A DNA stretch of 64,000 nucleotides, taken from Chitinophaga japonensis. GTDB lineage: Bacteria > Bacteroidota > Bacteroidia > Chitinophagales > Chitinophagaceae. Each line of letters opens with the position of its first letter. The stretch's first letter is position 1. The notes under the pieces are model-generated. The model searched no databases. It was not told the origin of the DNA and was given only the letters and a program-made list of their open reading frames with translations. Where the stretch lies: NCBI RefSeq assembly GCF_007830125.1, contig NZ_VLLG01000002.1, forward strand, positions 1,059,495 through 1,123,494. The letters run 5' to 3'. Below are positions 34,717-42,501 of the stretch, one piece after another. The translations under genes and the position numbers were made by a program.

Positions 34717-36993
34717 TTACTTCACCACTGTCCACCTCACTCCTAAAAATCCGCGGATCCCCTGGTTAGGCGCATACACGTAGCTGGGATCAAAGGTGAG
34801 CGCATAAGGGTTATCCGGCGTAGGCAGCACATTCCCGTCCCGGTCATAGCTAACATGCTTGTCAAATGGATCGAAAGGCCGGGCAATAGCGTCTTTACGC
34901 GGCGTAAAATTGAGCAGGTTCTTCACCCCTCCATATACTTCCCAGCCACCGGCAAATCTTTTGGTCAACTGGATGTTCTGCAGGCTCCACACCGGCGAGT
35001 TCGCGGGCCGGGGGTCCAGGTCGCCCAGCAGGGGCAGGCGCATAGGCCCGTACAGGTTACCCGTATAATCGATGCTAAGCGCCCAGTTGGGAATGGTGTA
35101 GGACACCGTCCAGGTAGCGGCTACCTTTTCCGTGAGCATGGGCCGTTCCTTCACGGTTTTTCCCCCGTTATTCTCCACCGTATACACATCCATCAGCGTA
35201 GCGCCGGCCAGCACTTTCAGCGGGAAGGAAAAGGCCAGGTCTGCATTCAGGCTCAGGCCCCGGGAAATGGCATGCCCGTTCAGGTTGCTGTAGATGATGG
35301 AGTCCGGGCTGGTATCATAGTCCGGGATGATCTTGTTGCTGAAGCGGGTGTAGAAAGCAGACATATCCAGGCCCAGGAAGGCATTGTTCAGGCTGATCTT
35401 CTTCACATAGTTTAGGTTCAGGTTCCAGCTTTTTTCCGGCCGCAGGTCTTCGGTGATCACTACGGTGCGGGCGCCCGTCAGCGCGGCATGATCTTCCGTG
35501 AAAACAGACACTACGCGGTAGCCGGTGCCAAAGTTGAGGCGCAGCACATCCTGGTCCGTAGGCGCCCACTTGTAGGCAAAGCGGGGCGTGAAAATGTTGC
35601 CATGCACGGAATTATAATCATACCGCATGCCCAGCAGCAGCGTGTGATGCGGGTGCAGTTTGAGCTCATCCTGCACAAACACGCCCGGCAGGTAGGTATT
35701 AGTAGCGGAAGGCGTAGCTACGGTATTGTCATTATAATAAGTATAGCGGAAGGGAATACCGGTGAGCAGGTTGTGACGGCCCAACTGCTTGTCCCAGGTC
35801 AATTGCGCAAAGGCGATCTTTTGATTGGCCAGGAACCAGGTGTTGCCATAGGCAGAATTCTGGTCATGTATATTAAAGGAGTACTGCAGCATGATCTTTT
35901 CCCGCAGGGGCAACTGGTAAGCGCCGATCACCTCCACGCGGTTGGTGCGGATGCTTTCCCCGTAAACACTGTCTGTACCGCGCCAGTGCGAATCCCACTG
36001 CATTTGCCCGCCCCAGCGGTCCTCGTAGTAATAACGGGCCGCCAGGGACGCCACCCGGTGATGGCGACGGGGGAAGATCCATTTGTTGAAAACAGAGATG
36101 CGATGCTGCAGGGTCACGTCGGTAAAGCCGTCGCCGTTATTGTCCACCGGGTGCTGGTAGTTGAAGTAGTTTACCCCCAGCAGGCCCCGGGCCTTGCCGG
36201 CTTTCAGGCGCAGGCCCAGGTCTGCATTATACTCGCGCCAGGAAGTGCTGAACACGTCGGCGGTGAGCGAGGGGGCGGTAGCAGGGTCCCTCGTAATAAT
36301 GTTAATGAGCCCCGCCACCGCTTCCGAGCCGTATAAGGTGGAGGCCGGGCCTTTCACGATCTCTACCCGCTCTACCAGGCTGTTGGGAATACCCGACAGG
36401 CCGTATACGGTAGAAAGGGCGCTCACAATCGGCATGCCGTCTATCATCACCATGGTATAGGGACCTTCCAGGCCATTGATATGGATATCGCCGGTGTTGC
36501 ACACGTTACAGTTCAGTTGCGGCCTTACCCCGTTTATATTCTGCAGGGCGTCAAAAAGGCTGGGCGTAGGGTTCTTGCGGAAGAACACCGGGGTGTACAC
36601 ATCCACCGGCACGGGGCTTTCCATTTTGGACACCGGCTTCAGCGTTCCGGTCACCACTACCTCGTTCAGGCTGGAAGCGGTGGGCTGCAGCCGCACATCC
36701 AGGCGGGTGGTGCCACCAGCCTTCACCTGCACCGGTTGCGCGTACTTTACATAACCCACCGCGCTCACCTGCAGCACATGCCGGCCGGCCGGCAGGGCTG
36801 CCAGCTCATATACCCCGGCGCTGTCCGTGACCGTACCGGTCTTCATACCTGTAAATCCAATGCTGGCAAAGGGCACCGGCTTACCGTCCGCCTGCACCGA
36901 ACCTTTCAGCCGCCCGGTGGAGGCGTTTTGCGCCTGTGCGGCAGTAACGGTCAGCAGGCATAAGCATAGTATCAGGCGTATAGATTTAACCAT
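34717..36993 (-). CDS. TonB-dependent outer-membrane receptor (metal-uptake type)
   Basis: 758 residues: signal peptide (about 1-21), carboxypeptidase-like regulatory domain (about 26-105), plug with a TonB-box-like region (SLNEVVVTGTL), then a 22-strand barrel ending LGVRWTVVK. The plug carries LNCNVCNTGDIHINGLEGPY; its Cys-x2-Cys may bind a metal. The length and lack of a SusD partner fit an ion or siderophore receptor, not a glycan one. The neighbours (COG0523 GTPase, MerC, Zur) suggest zinc. A DtxR-like box lies upstream. Confidence 0.9.
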   Translation of the reverse strand: MVKSIRLILCLCLLTVTAAQAQNASTGRLKGSVQADGKPVPFASIGFTGMKTGTVTDSAGVYELAALPAGRHVLQVSAVGYVKYAQPVQVKAGGTTRLDVRLQPTASSLNEVVVTGTLKPVSKMESPVPVDVYTPVFFRKNPTPSLFDALQNINGVRPQLNCNVCNTGDIHINGLEGPYTMVMIDGMPIVSALSTVYGLSGIPNSLVERVEIVKGPASTLYGSEAVAGLINIITRDPATAPSLTADVFSTSWREYNADLGLRLKAGKARGLLGVNYFNYQHPVDNNGDGFTDVTLQHRISVFNKWIFPRRHHRVASLAARYYYEDRWGGQMQWDSHWRGTDSVYGESIRTNRVEVIGAYQLPLREKIMLQYSFNIHDQNSAYGNTWFLANQKIAFAQLTWDKQLGRHNLLTGIPFRYTYYNDNTVATPSATNTYLPGVFVQDELKLHPHHTLLLGMRYDYNSVHGNIFTPRFAYKWAPTDQDVLRLNFGTGYRVVSVFTEDHAALTGARTVVITEDLRPEKSWNLNLNYVKKISLNNAFLGLDMSAFYTRFSNKIIPDYDTSPDSIIYSNLNGHAISRGLSLNADLAFSFPLKVLAGATLMDVYTVENNGGKTVKERPMLTEKVAATWTVSYTIPNWALSIDYTGNLYGPMRLPLLGDLDPRPANSPVWSLQNIQLTKRFAGGWEVYGGVKNLLNFTPRKDAIARPFDPFDKHVSYDRDGNVLPTPDNPYALTFDPSYVYAPNQGIRGFLGVRWTVVK

Positions 36994-37011
36994 ATCAAAT
37001 TTTTTCTGCGT

Positions 37012-37019
37012 TAAAATTA
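37012..37019 (-). promoter_or_regulatory. Possible -7 element of the TonB receptor gene
   Basis: Minus-strand TAATTTTA differs from TAnnTTTG in the last base. It is 19 bases before the ATG. The metal box at 37051-37066 lies just upstream of where the -33 element should be. Confidence 0.35.
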
Positions 37020-37050
37020 TATTTTAAACTACAGTTATTCTAAATTTATT

Positions 37051-37066
37051 TTTAGGTTAGCCTAAA
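37051..37066. promoter_or_regulatory. DtxR/IdeR-like operator upstream of the TonB receptor
   Basis: TTTAGG-TTAG-CCTAAA, perfect 6-bp arms. The first 14 bases of the classical DtxR consensus (TTAGGTTAGCCTAACCTAA) are all matched (37052-37065) and about 15 of 19 overall. This points to an iron- or manganese-dependent repressor. Confidence 0.55.
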
Positions 37067-37141
37067 TTTTACCGTGCTCTTGATCCGCTTATTGCCCACC
37101 GGGCTTTGAAAAGCACGCTTTTTACTGCCTATAAAAAAAGG

Positions 37142-38326
37142 TCATAATGCCGGGAACGGGTCTTTAAAAGCATGCCCCTGCTGCCACAGCGCTACTTCCT
37201 GCGGGGAGCAACGGCAGGCATCCAGCTCCTGTTGAATGCGCTCCTGCTCCAGTTCCTGCCCAATGATCACGATCTCGTTATAACGGTCTGCAAACACGGG
37301 GTGCCAGCGTTGCATCAGTTGCTCATAGTCCGCCCCCTCCATTTGCCAGCGGTGACGGGGAATAGCGCACCACCAGTAGCCCGCCCTGTCTGCCCGTAAG
37401 GAGCCGCCGGCCTGGCTCCAGTTCACCGCTACATCCGGCCGGGAGGCCAGCCACAGCAACCCTTTGCTGCGCAGGATGTTGGCGTGCCATGCTTCATTCA
37501 CATACTGCCAGAGGCGCTCCGGGTGAAAGGGCTGCCGGCTGCGGTATACAAAGGAAGAAATGCCATATTCCTCTGTTTCCGGCGTGTGGTCGGTTTCCAG
37601 GGCCGCTATCCAGCCGGCGCTCTGAGCAGTACTTTCAAAATCAAACAGGCCGGTGTTCAGTATCTCCTGCAAAGGCACTGCGCCATTCACCGCCTCGATA
37701 ATGCGCGCGGAGGCATTGAGCTTGCGCAGCACTGCCTTGAGGGTGTTCAGCAAGGTGGGCGTTACCAGGTCGCATTTGTTCAGCACAACTACATTGGCAA
37801 ACTCCACCTGTTCCGTAAGCAGGTTCACAATAGTGCGCCGGTCCTCCGCATCGTCCGTCAGGCCCCTGTCCTGCAGCAGCGCAATACTGTTATAGTCGCG
37901 GCTGAAGTTATAGGCATCCACCACCGTTACCAGGGTATCCAGGCGACTTACGCGGCTGAGGTCTATACCGTTGCTTTCATCCTGGTAGCAGAAAGTCTGC
38001 GCCACGGGCAGGGGCTCCGATATGCCGCTGGATTCTATCAGCAGGTAATCGAACCGCTGCTGCGCTGCCAGGGCGGCCACCTCGCGCAGCAGGTCCTCCC
38101 GCAGCGTACAGCATATACAGCCGTTGCTCATTTCCACCAACTGTTCTTCGGTATGGTGCAGCACCTGCTGGTTCTTTACCATTTGCGCGTCTATGTTCAC
38201 CTCGCTCATATCGTTTACAATGACGGCCACGCGCAACTGCTCGCGGTTGTGCAGCACATGGTTCAGCAGGGTGGTTTTCCCCGCGCCTAAAAAACCGCTC
38301 AATACGGTAACGGGTAATTTTTTCAT
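37142..38326 (-). CDS. COG0523 (CobW-type) GTPase, zinc metallochaperone-like
   Basis: 394 residues from [19 protein letters not shown]; the frame extends upstream into non-homologous sequence. Walker [10 protein letters not shown] at about 9-17, the metal motif CICC in [17 protein letters not shown], the GTPase switch [12 protein letters not shown] base recognition, and a C-terminal CobW_C domain with a His/Trp-rich end. Zur-controlled members of this group (ZNG1/YciC/ZigA type) hand zinc to key enzymes when zinc is scarce. It follows the MerC gene by 46 bases. Confidence 0.92.
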   Translation of the reverse strand: MKKLPVTVLSGFLGAGKTTLLNHVLHNREQLRVAVIVNDMSEVNIDAQMVKNQQVLHHTEEQLVEMSNGCICCTLREDLLREVAALAAQQRFDYLLIESSGISEPLPVAQTFCYQDESNGIDLSRVSRLDTLVTVVDAYNFSRDYNSIALLQDRGLTDDAEDRRTIVNLLTEQVEFANVVVLNKCDLVTPTLLNTLKAVLRKLNASARIIEAVNGAVPLQEILNTGLFDFESTAQSAGWIAALETDHTPETEEYGISSFVYRSRQPFHPERLWQYVNEAWHANILRSKGLLWLASRPDVAVNWSQAGGSLRADRAGYWWCAIPRHRWQMEGADYEQLMQRWHPVFADRYNEIVIIGQELEQERIQQELDACRCSPQEVALWQQGHAFKDPFPAL

Positions 38327-38372
38327 TCGTAAGAAATTTTTGTTGACAGTATCGTGCCTGGATTGATCTTCA

Positions 38373-38780
38373 TTATTTGTTGTGATCGTGGTTACATACT
38401 TTGCAGTGCCGGGAGGCCCGCAGGTTCCAGGTATGCGCGGTAATAATGAGCAGCGCGCCGGTGGAAATGAACACCGGCTCCCAATGACCGGCTGCCAGGA
38501 AATGCCCGGACAGTAACAGGAGGAAGCCCAGGGCAAACAACAGCAGCGGCCTTACATGATGGTAGCAGTAGCGGTACCCCCTGAACAGCGAGGCCCCGCC
38601 TACAAACAATGTAAAGGCCAGCAGGCCGTACTCCAGTTTTTCGTTCTCCAGTATTTCCAGTCCTAACAGGGGCAGTATGGTGACCAGCAGCGGCAGCACG
38701 GCGCAGTGTATGGCGCAGATCAGGGAAGCGCCGATGCCCAGCGCATCCAGGTTCAGTTTTCGCAAACGGTTATATGGCAT
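38373..38780 (-). CDS. MerC-domain membrane protein
   Basis: 135 residues, four membrane helices. The MerC motif is [20 protein letters not shown], with a Cys-x3-His facing the membrane. The C-terminus ends [12 protein letters not shown], a likely metal-binding tail. MerC proteins move mercuric ions, but stand-alone ones beside Zur and COG0523 genes are more likely zinc-related. It is first in the minus-strand operon; its promoter overlaps the 19-bp palindrome. Confidence 0.85.
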   Translation of the reverse strand: MPYNRLRKLNLDALGIGASLICAIHCAVLPLLVTILPLLGLEILENEKLEYGLLAFTLFVGGASLFRGYRYCYHHVRPLLLFALGFLLLLSGHFLAAGHWEPVFISTGALLIITAHTWNLRASRHCKVCNHDHNK

Positions 38781-38801
38781 ATGATCAGTTTATTTACCTC
38801 G

Positions 38802-38809
38802 CAAAACTA
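38802..38809 (-). promoter_or_regulatory. -7 element of the MerC-COG0523 operon
   Basis: Minus-strand TAGTTTTG, a perfect TAnnTTTG, 22 bases before the MerC ATG. A TTG within the palindrome, 22 bases upstream, can be its -33 element. Confidence 0.55.
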
Positions 38810-38816
38810 TGTATTT

Positions 38817-38835
38817 TTTGCAACGTTGTTGCAAA
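38817..38835. promoter_or_regulatory. Perfect 19-bp palindrome, candidate Zur operator
   Basis: TTTGCAAC-GTT-GTTGCAAA: 8-bp perfect arms. It lies between the divergent MerC and ABC-transporter genes and covers the -33 region of both promoters, so one bound dimer could shut both. A Fur/Zur regulator gene sits at 42056 in the same locus. Confidence 0.65.
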
Positions 38836-38850
38836 TAAATTTTTTTTGAC

Positions 38851-38858
38851 TACTTTTA
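38851..38858 (+). promoter_or_regulatory. -7-like element of the ABC transporter operon
   Basis: TACTTTTA, one base from TAnnTTTG, with TTG (38829-38831) exactly 19 bases upstream. The TTG is part of the right half of the palindrome. It is 25 bases before the ATG. Confidence 0.5.
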
Positions 38859-38883
38859 CAGCAGCCATCAAATACCAGGTACC

Positions 38884-39543
38884 ATGCTGCAAACCACGCA
38901 TCTGCAATACCATTACGGGCAGCGGGCATTTACGTTCCCGCCCCTGCAATGCAGCGCCGGGGAGGTGCTGCTGATCACCGGCCCGTCCGGCTCCGGCAAA
39001 ACCACGCTGCTGCACCTGCTGGCAGGGCTGCTGCTGCCGGACGCAGGAGAAATACGTATAGACGATACTGTTATTAACAACTTACCGGTTGCACAAATGG
39101 ACCGCTTCCGGGGCAGGCACATCGGCATTGTTTACCAGCAATCCCATTTCATGGCTGCGCTGACGGTGCGGGACAACCTGCTGCTGGCAGCGCGCCTGGC
39201 CCGGCAGCCGGCCGCATCCAAACAGGTAGCAGTACTGGCGCGCGCTCTGGGCATCCATCAACTGCTGCGGCAATACCCTGCCCGCCTGAGCCAGGGCGAG
39301 CAGCAGCGGGTATCCATCGCCCGCGCCCTGCTGCCGGCGCCCCCGCTGATACTGGCGGACGAGCCTACCGCCAGCCTTGATGATGACAATTGCATGGCAG
39401 TGGCCCGGCTGCTGCAGCAACAGGCCCGGCAACAGCAGGCGGCGCTGGTGATCGTTACACACGACAACCGCCTGAAAGCATTATTCCATCAACAAACCGC
39501 AATGCCGGAGCCGCAGGCCGGCCTGGCTGCATTACCATTATGA
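38884..39543 (+). CDS. ABC transporter ATP-binding protein, MacB/LolD type
   Basis: 219 residues. Walker [13 protein letters not shown] near residue 34, Q-loop [11 protein letters not shown], signature [16 protein letters not shown], Walker [14 protein letters not shown]-loop VTHD. This LolD/MacB-type ATPase powers the FtsX-like permease whose gene overlaps it (ATGA junction at 39540). In place and order it resembles the Zur-regulated P. aeruginosa PA4064-PA4066 transporter, which supports a role in zinc limitation. Confidence 0.92.
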   Translation: MLQTTHLQYHYGQRAFTFPPLQCSAGEVLLITGPSGSGKTTLLHLLAGLLLPDAGEIRIDDTVINNLPVAQMDRFRGRHIGIVYQQSHFMAALTVRDNLLLAARLARQPAASKQVAVLARALGIHQLLRQYPARLSQGEQQRVSIARALLPAPPLILADEPTASLDDDNCMAVARLLQQQARQQQAALVIVTHDNRLKALFHQQTAMPEPQAGLAALPL

Positions 39544-40760
39544 TGATCCTTACTATCGCCGTCCGCAACTTATTACACCGCCCGCTGCGCAGCATTACCA
39601 GTTGGCTGCTGCTTACCTGCGCCAGCGGCATGCTGGCATTACTGCTGCTGGTACAGGCACAGGCCGGCCGGCAGTTTGAACAGAACGTAGCCGGCATTGA
39701 CATGGTGCTGGGGGCCAAAGGCAGCCCTTTACAACTGATCCTTTCATCCGTTTACCATATCGATGCGCCTACCGGGAATATCCCCCTGCGGGAGGCGCAG
39801 CCCTGGATGCAGCACCCCATGGTGCGCGCCGCCATCCCGCTGTCGCTGGGCGACAGCTACCAGGGCTTCCGGATTGTGGGCACCACTCCTGACTACATCC
39901 GCCACTACGGCGGACAGATGGCGCAGGGGCGGATGTTCCGCCATTCCATGGAAGCGGTGCTGGGCAGCGCCGTGGCGGCGCGTTACCACCTGGGCATTGG
40001 CGACCGGTTCAACGGCATGCATGGCCTGGGCGCAGAAGGGCATGTGCACGAAGGCCATCCTTACACGGTAAGCGGCATACTGGCCCCGGCGGGTAATGTA
40101 CTGGACCAGGTGATCCTCACCTCCCTCAACAGCGTATGGGACATCCATGACCATCATCACCAGGAGGAGGAGGAGCACCACACGGAAGCAGGGGAGCCTG
40201 CCAGCGACAGCGCCCGCCAGGTAACGGCCGTGCTGCTGCAATTCCGTAACCCGATGGCGCAACTGCAGTTGCCCCGCTGGATCAATACCCATACGCGCCT
40301 GCAGGCGGCCGTACCGGCCATCGAGGTGAACCGGCTGCTGTCCCTGATGGGCAGCGGCATACAGCTACTGCGCCTGATAGGCTGGCTGCTGATGGCGCTG
40401 GCCGCCTGCAGCATCTTCTTTATGCTGCTGCAATCCTTACAGGAGCGGCGTTATGAGCTGGCCCTGCTGCGCAGCCTGGGCGCCGGCCGCGCGCGATTGC
40501 TGGCGCTAGTGCTTACGGAAGCTGCCTTACTGGGAGTGGCGGGCATTGCCGGCGGCTATCTCCTGAGCAGGGGCATACTGGCTGCCCTGCAACCGGGACT
40601 GGCGCAGCAGTTCCATTACGTGCTGCAGCACTGGTGGCAGCCCGGTGCCGGGGAAGCCGGCATAGCGCTGCTGGTATTGCTGGTATGCCTGCTGGCCGCC
40701 CTGCTGCCCGGTATCCGGGCCTTCCGGCTGAACATTTCAAAAACTTTGTCCCATGCGTAA
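39540..40760 (+). CDS. FtsX/MacB-like ABC transporter permease with His-rich loops
   Basis: 406 residues from ATG 39540, overlapping the ATPase stop; the longer frame back to 39390 is not used. One N-terminal helix, a large periplasmic domain, then three C-terminal helices with FtsX signature (ERRYELALLRSLGAGRARLLALV). The periplasmic part has two histidine clusters, GAEGHVHEGHPYT and IHDHHHQEEEEHH, unlike ordinary MacB permeases and suggestive of metal binding. Likely works with the ATPase and the downstream lipoprotein. Confidence 0.9.
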   Translation: MMILTIAVRNLLHRPLRSITSWLLLTCASGMLALLLLVQAQAGRQFEQNVAGIDMVLGAKGSPLQLILSSVYHIDAPTGNIPLREAQPWMQHPMVRAAIPLSLGDSYQGFRIVGTTPDYIRHYGGQMAQGRMFRHSMEAVLGSAVAARYHLGIGDRFNGMHGLGAEGHVHEGHPYTVSGILAPAGNVLDQVILTSLNSVWDIHDHHHQEEEEHHTEAGEPASDSARQVTAVLLQFRNPMAQLQLPRWINTHTRLQAAVPAIEVNRLLSLMGSGIQLLRLIGWLLMALAACSIFFMLLQSLQERRYELALLRSLGAGRARLLALVLTEAALLGVAGIAGGYLLSRGILAALQPGLAQQFHYVLQHWWQPGAGEAGIALLVLLVCLLAALLPGIRAFRLNISKTLSHA

Positions 40761-41361
40761 TACCACACAACGTTACCTGCTGCTGGCCGCCGCACTGCTG
40801 CTGGTGGCCTGTACCGACCTGTCCCGCTACTGCCGCCATGCCGGCAGCAGTTACCTGCAGCGGTTCCTGCTGCTGCGGGAAGCAGCCCTGTCCGCCCCGG
40901 CTTACCGGTATGCCGCGTCGCCCCTGCCATGGCATACTACAACAGCGCCGCCGCCCGACCCTGCTCCTGAGCAGGACAAAGATCCCCGGCCCGTTAGCTG
41001 GCGGCAACTGAAAGACGTGGTGTTCAACCGGATCTGGGACGACAAACTGGACATGCCCATGCTGTACCCCCAGTTCAGCCGGGGCATCAAATCCCTGAAC
41101 GGAGCTTACATCCGCATTTCCGGTTATGTGATACCCCTGGATGTAAAGGGCGGCATCTACGTGCTCTCCGCCAACCCCAATAACGCCTGCTTCTTTTGCG
41201 GAGGCGCCGGCCCGGAATCCGTGATGGCCCTGCAACTGAAACCGGGACATCCCCGGTTCAAAACGGATGATTACCTGACCTTTACCGGCCGGCTGCGCCT
41301 GAATGAAAAAAATATTTACGAGCTGTATTACAACCTGGACGGAGCGGAAGCAACACAGTAG
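40753..41361 (+). CDS. DUF3299-like lipoprotein of the ABC transporter locus
   Basis: 202 residues; signal with lipobox LVAC (Cys about 20). The C-terminal half (about 105-200) matches the DUF3299 layout (LNGAYIRISGYVIPLDVKGG; DDYLTFTGRLRLNEKN). Where many DUF3299 proteins have a His/Pro-rich segment, this one has NACFFCGGAGPESV, with a Cys-x2-Cys that may hold a metal. The start overlaps the permease stop by 8 bases, so the three genes are translationally linked. P. aeruginosa PA4066 is the analogue. Confidence 0.75.
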   Translation: MRNTTQRYLLLAAALLLVACTDLSRYCRHAGSSYLQRFLLLREAALSAPAYRYAASPLPWHTTTAPPPDPAPEQDKDPRPVSWRQLKDVVFNRIWDDKLDMPMLYPQFSRGIKSLNGAYIRISGYVIPLDVKGGIYVLSANPNNACFFCGGAGPESVMALQLKPGHPRFKTDDYLTFTGRLRLNEKNIYELYYNLDGAEATQ

Positions 41362-41380
41362 CGGCCAACTGTTTTTGTCG

Positions 41381-41388
41381 TACCTTTG
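41381..41388 (+). promoter_or_regulatory. -7 element upstream of the second SCO gene
   Basis: TACCTTTG, a perfect TAnnTTTG, 23 bases before the SCO ATG. No good -33 TTG at 19-22 bases. It may give SCO-Zur its own transcript. Confidence 0.45.
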
Positions 41389-41411
41389 CAGGTAATCAAC
41401 TAGCAGGGCTT

Positions 41412-42047
41412 ATGTCAAAAAAGGCGATATTCTATACTACTTTCTTTGTGCTGCTGACCATTGCTTTCCTGGGATACGCAGGATTCGTGATCATGGACGA
41501 AACAGGCAGCTTTTTTGGCAAGGAAAAACTACCCGTGCTGGGTAGCCCGGGCCATACCGTGGGCGGATTTTCGTTTACCAACCAGGAGGGAAAGACCATT
41601 ACTGATGACGATGTGAAAGGAAAAATATACGTAACGGAATATTTCTTTACCACCTGTACCGGTATATGCCCCAAAATGAACAAGAACATGGAAAAGGTAT
41701 ATGCCGCCTACAAGGACAAACCGGAATTCCGCATCCTTTCCCATACCGTGGACCCGGACCATGACAGCGTACCGGTATTAAAGGCTTACGCCGCCAAACA
41801 TGGCGCGGACGCCCGCAACTGGTGGTTCCTGACCGGCACCAAAAAAGAGCTGTACAAACTGGCCCGGCAGGGTTACATGGTAGATGACGGCACCTATACC
41901 GGCGAGGAAGATTTTGTGCACACCCAGTGGTTTGCACTGGTAGACGGGGAAGGCCGCGTGAGAGGATTATACGAAGGCACCAAACAGCCAGATGTAGATA
42001 AACTGATCGGGGACATCGGGCGGCTGATGGAAGAAGAAGCTAATTAA
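41412..42047 (+). CDS. SCO1/SenC-family protein (second copy)
   Basis: 211 residues: one N-terminal membrane anchor (FYTTFFVLLTIAFLGYAGF), then a thioredoxin fold with copper ligands Cys-x3-Cys (FFTTCTGICPKM) and His (EDFVHTQWFALVD). It differs clearly from the SCO in the oxidase cluster. It sits 8 bases before the Fur/Zur gene and within the metal locus. A role as metal chaperone or periplasmic thiol protein is likely; direct service to the aa3 oxidase is less so. Confidence 0.9.
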   Translation: MSKKAIFYTTFFVLLTIAFLGYAGFVIMDETGSFFGKEKLPVLGSPGHTVGGFSFTNQEGKTITDDDVKGKIYVTEYFFTTCTGICPKMNKNMEKVYAAYKDKPEFRILSHTVDPDHDSVPVLKAYAAKHGADARNWWFLTGTKKELYKLARQGYMVDDGTYTGEEDFVHTQWFALVDGEGRVRGLYEGTKQPDVDKLIGDIGRLMEEEAN

Positions 42048-42055
42048 ATTTTATC

Positions 42056-42487
42056 ATGACTAAAAATAACAGGGAACAGATCCACCAGTTACTACGCAGC
42101 AGTCACCTGAGCGTTACGGAAACGCGGGTGAAGATACTGGATCTGTTCATGAAAAGTAATGGCGCGCTGGAGCACGGCGATTTTGAAAAAAAGCTGCAGG
42201 GACAGGCTTTTGACAGGGTAACCATTTACCGTACCCTCCAGGCTTTCCTGGATAAAGGCATTATCCATAAGATACCTACTACAGATACCTCCGTGCGATA
42301 TGCACTGTGCAAGTCGGAATGCACGGAACATCATCACCATGACCATCACATCCATTTCAGGTGCGAGGAATGCGGCAACACGCTTTGCCTGGACGAGACA
42401 GATGTACCTTCCATCACGCTTCCCAAAGGCTATGCCGCGCATAATGTAGAGGTAGTGGTAAGCGGGGTATGTAAACAATGTAAATAG
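42056..42487 (+). CDS. Fur-family metalloregulator, probably Zur
   Basis: 143 residues. N-terminal winged helix (LSVTETRVKILDLFMKSNGA; FDRVTIYRTLQAFLDKGII) and C-terminal dimerisation domain with His-rich ECTEHHHHDHHIHFRCEECG. Structural-zinc cysteines are CEEC and CKQC at the end. Surrounding genes (COG0523, MerC, PA4064-66-like transporter) argue for zinc as the effector. It is the last gene of the plus-strand set and presumably binds the palindrome at 38817. It ends 14 bases from convergent M3 peptidase. Confidence 0.88.
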   Translation: MTKNNREQIHQLLRSSHLSVTETRVKILDLFMKSNGALEHGDFEKKLQGQAFDRVTIYRTLQAFLDKGIIHKIPTTDTSVRYALCKSECTEHHHHDHHIHFRCEECGNTLCLDETDVPSITLPKGYAAHNVEVVVSGVCKQCK

Positions 42488-42501
42488 TATACATCTGTAT
42501 A

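Noticed and set aside
38327..38536. 70-residue N-terminal extension of the COG0523 GTPase
   Set aside because: It overlaps the MerC gene in another frame and lacks homology features; the Walker A sits 9 residues after the chosen Met, as in the family.
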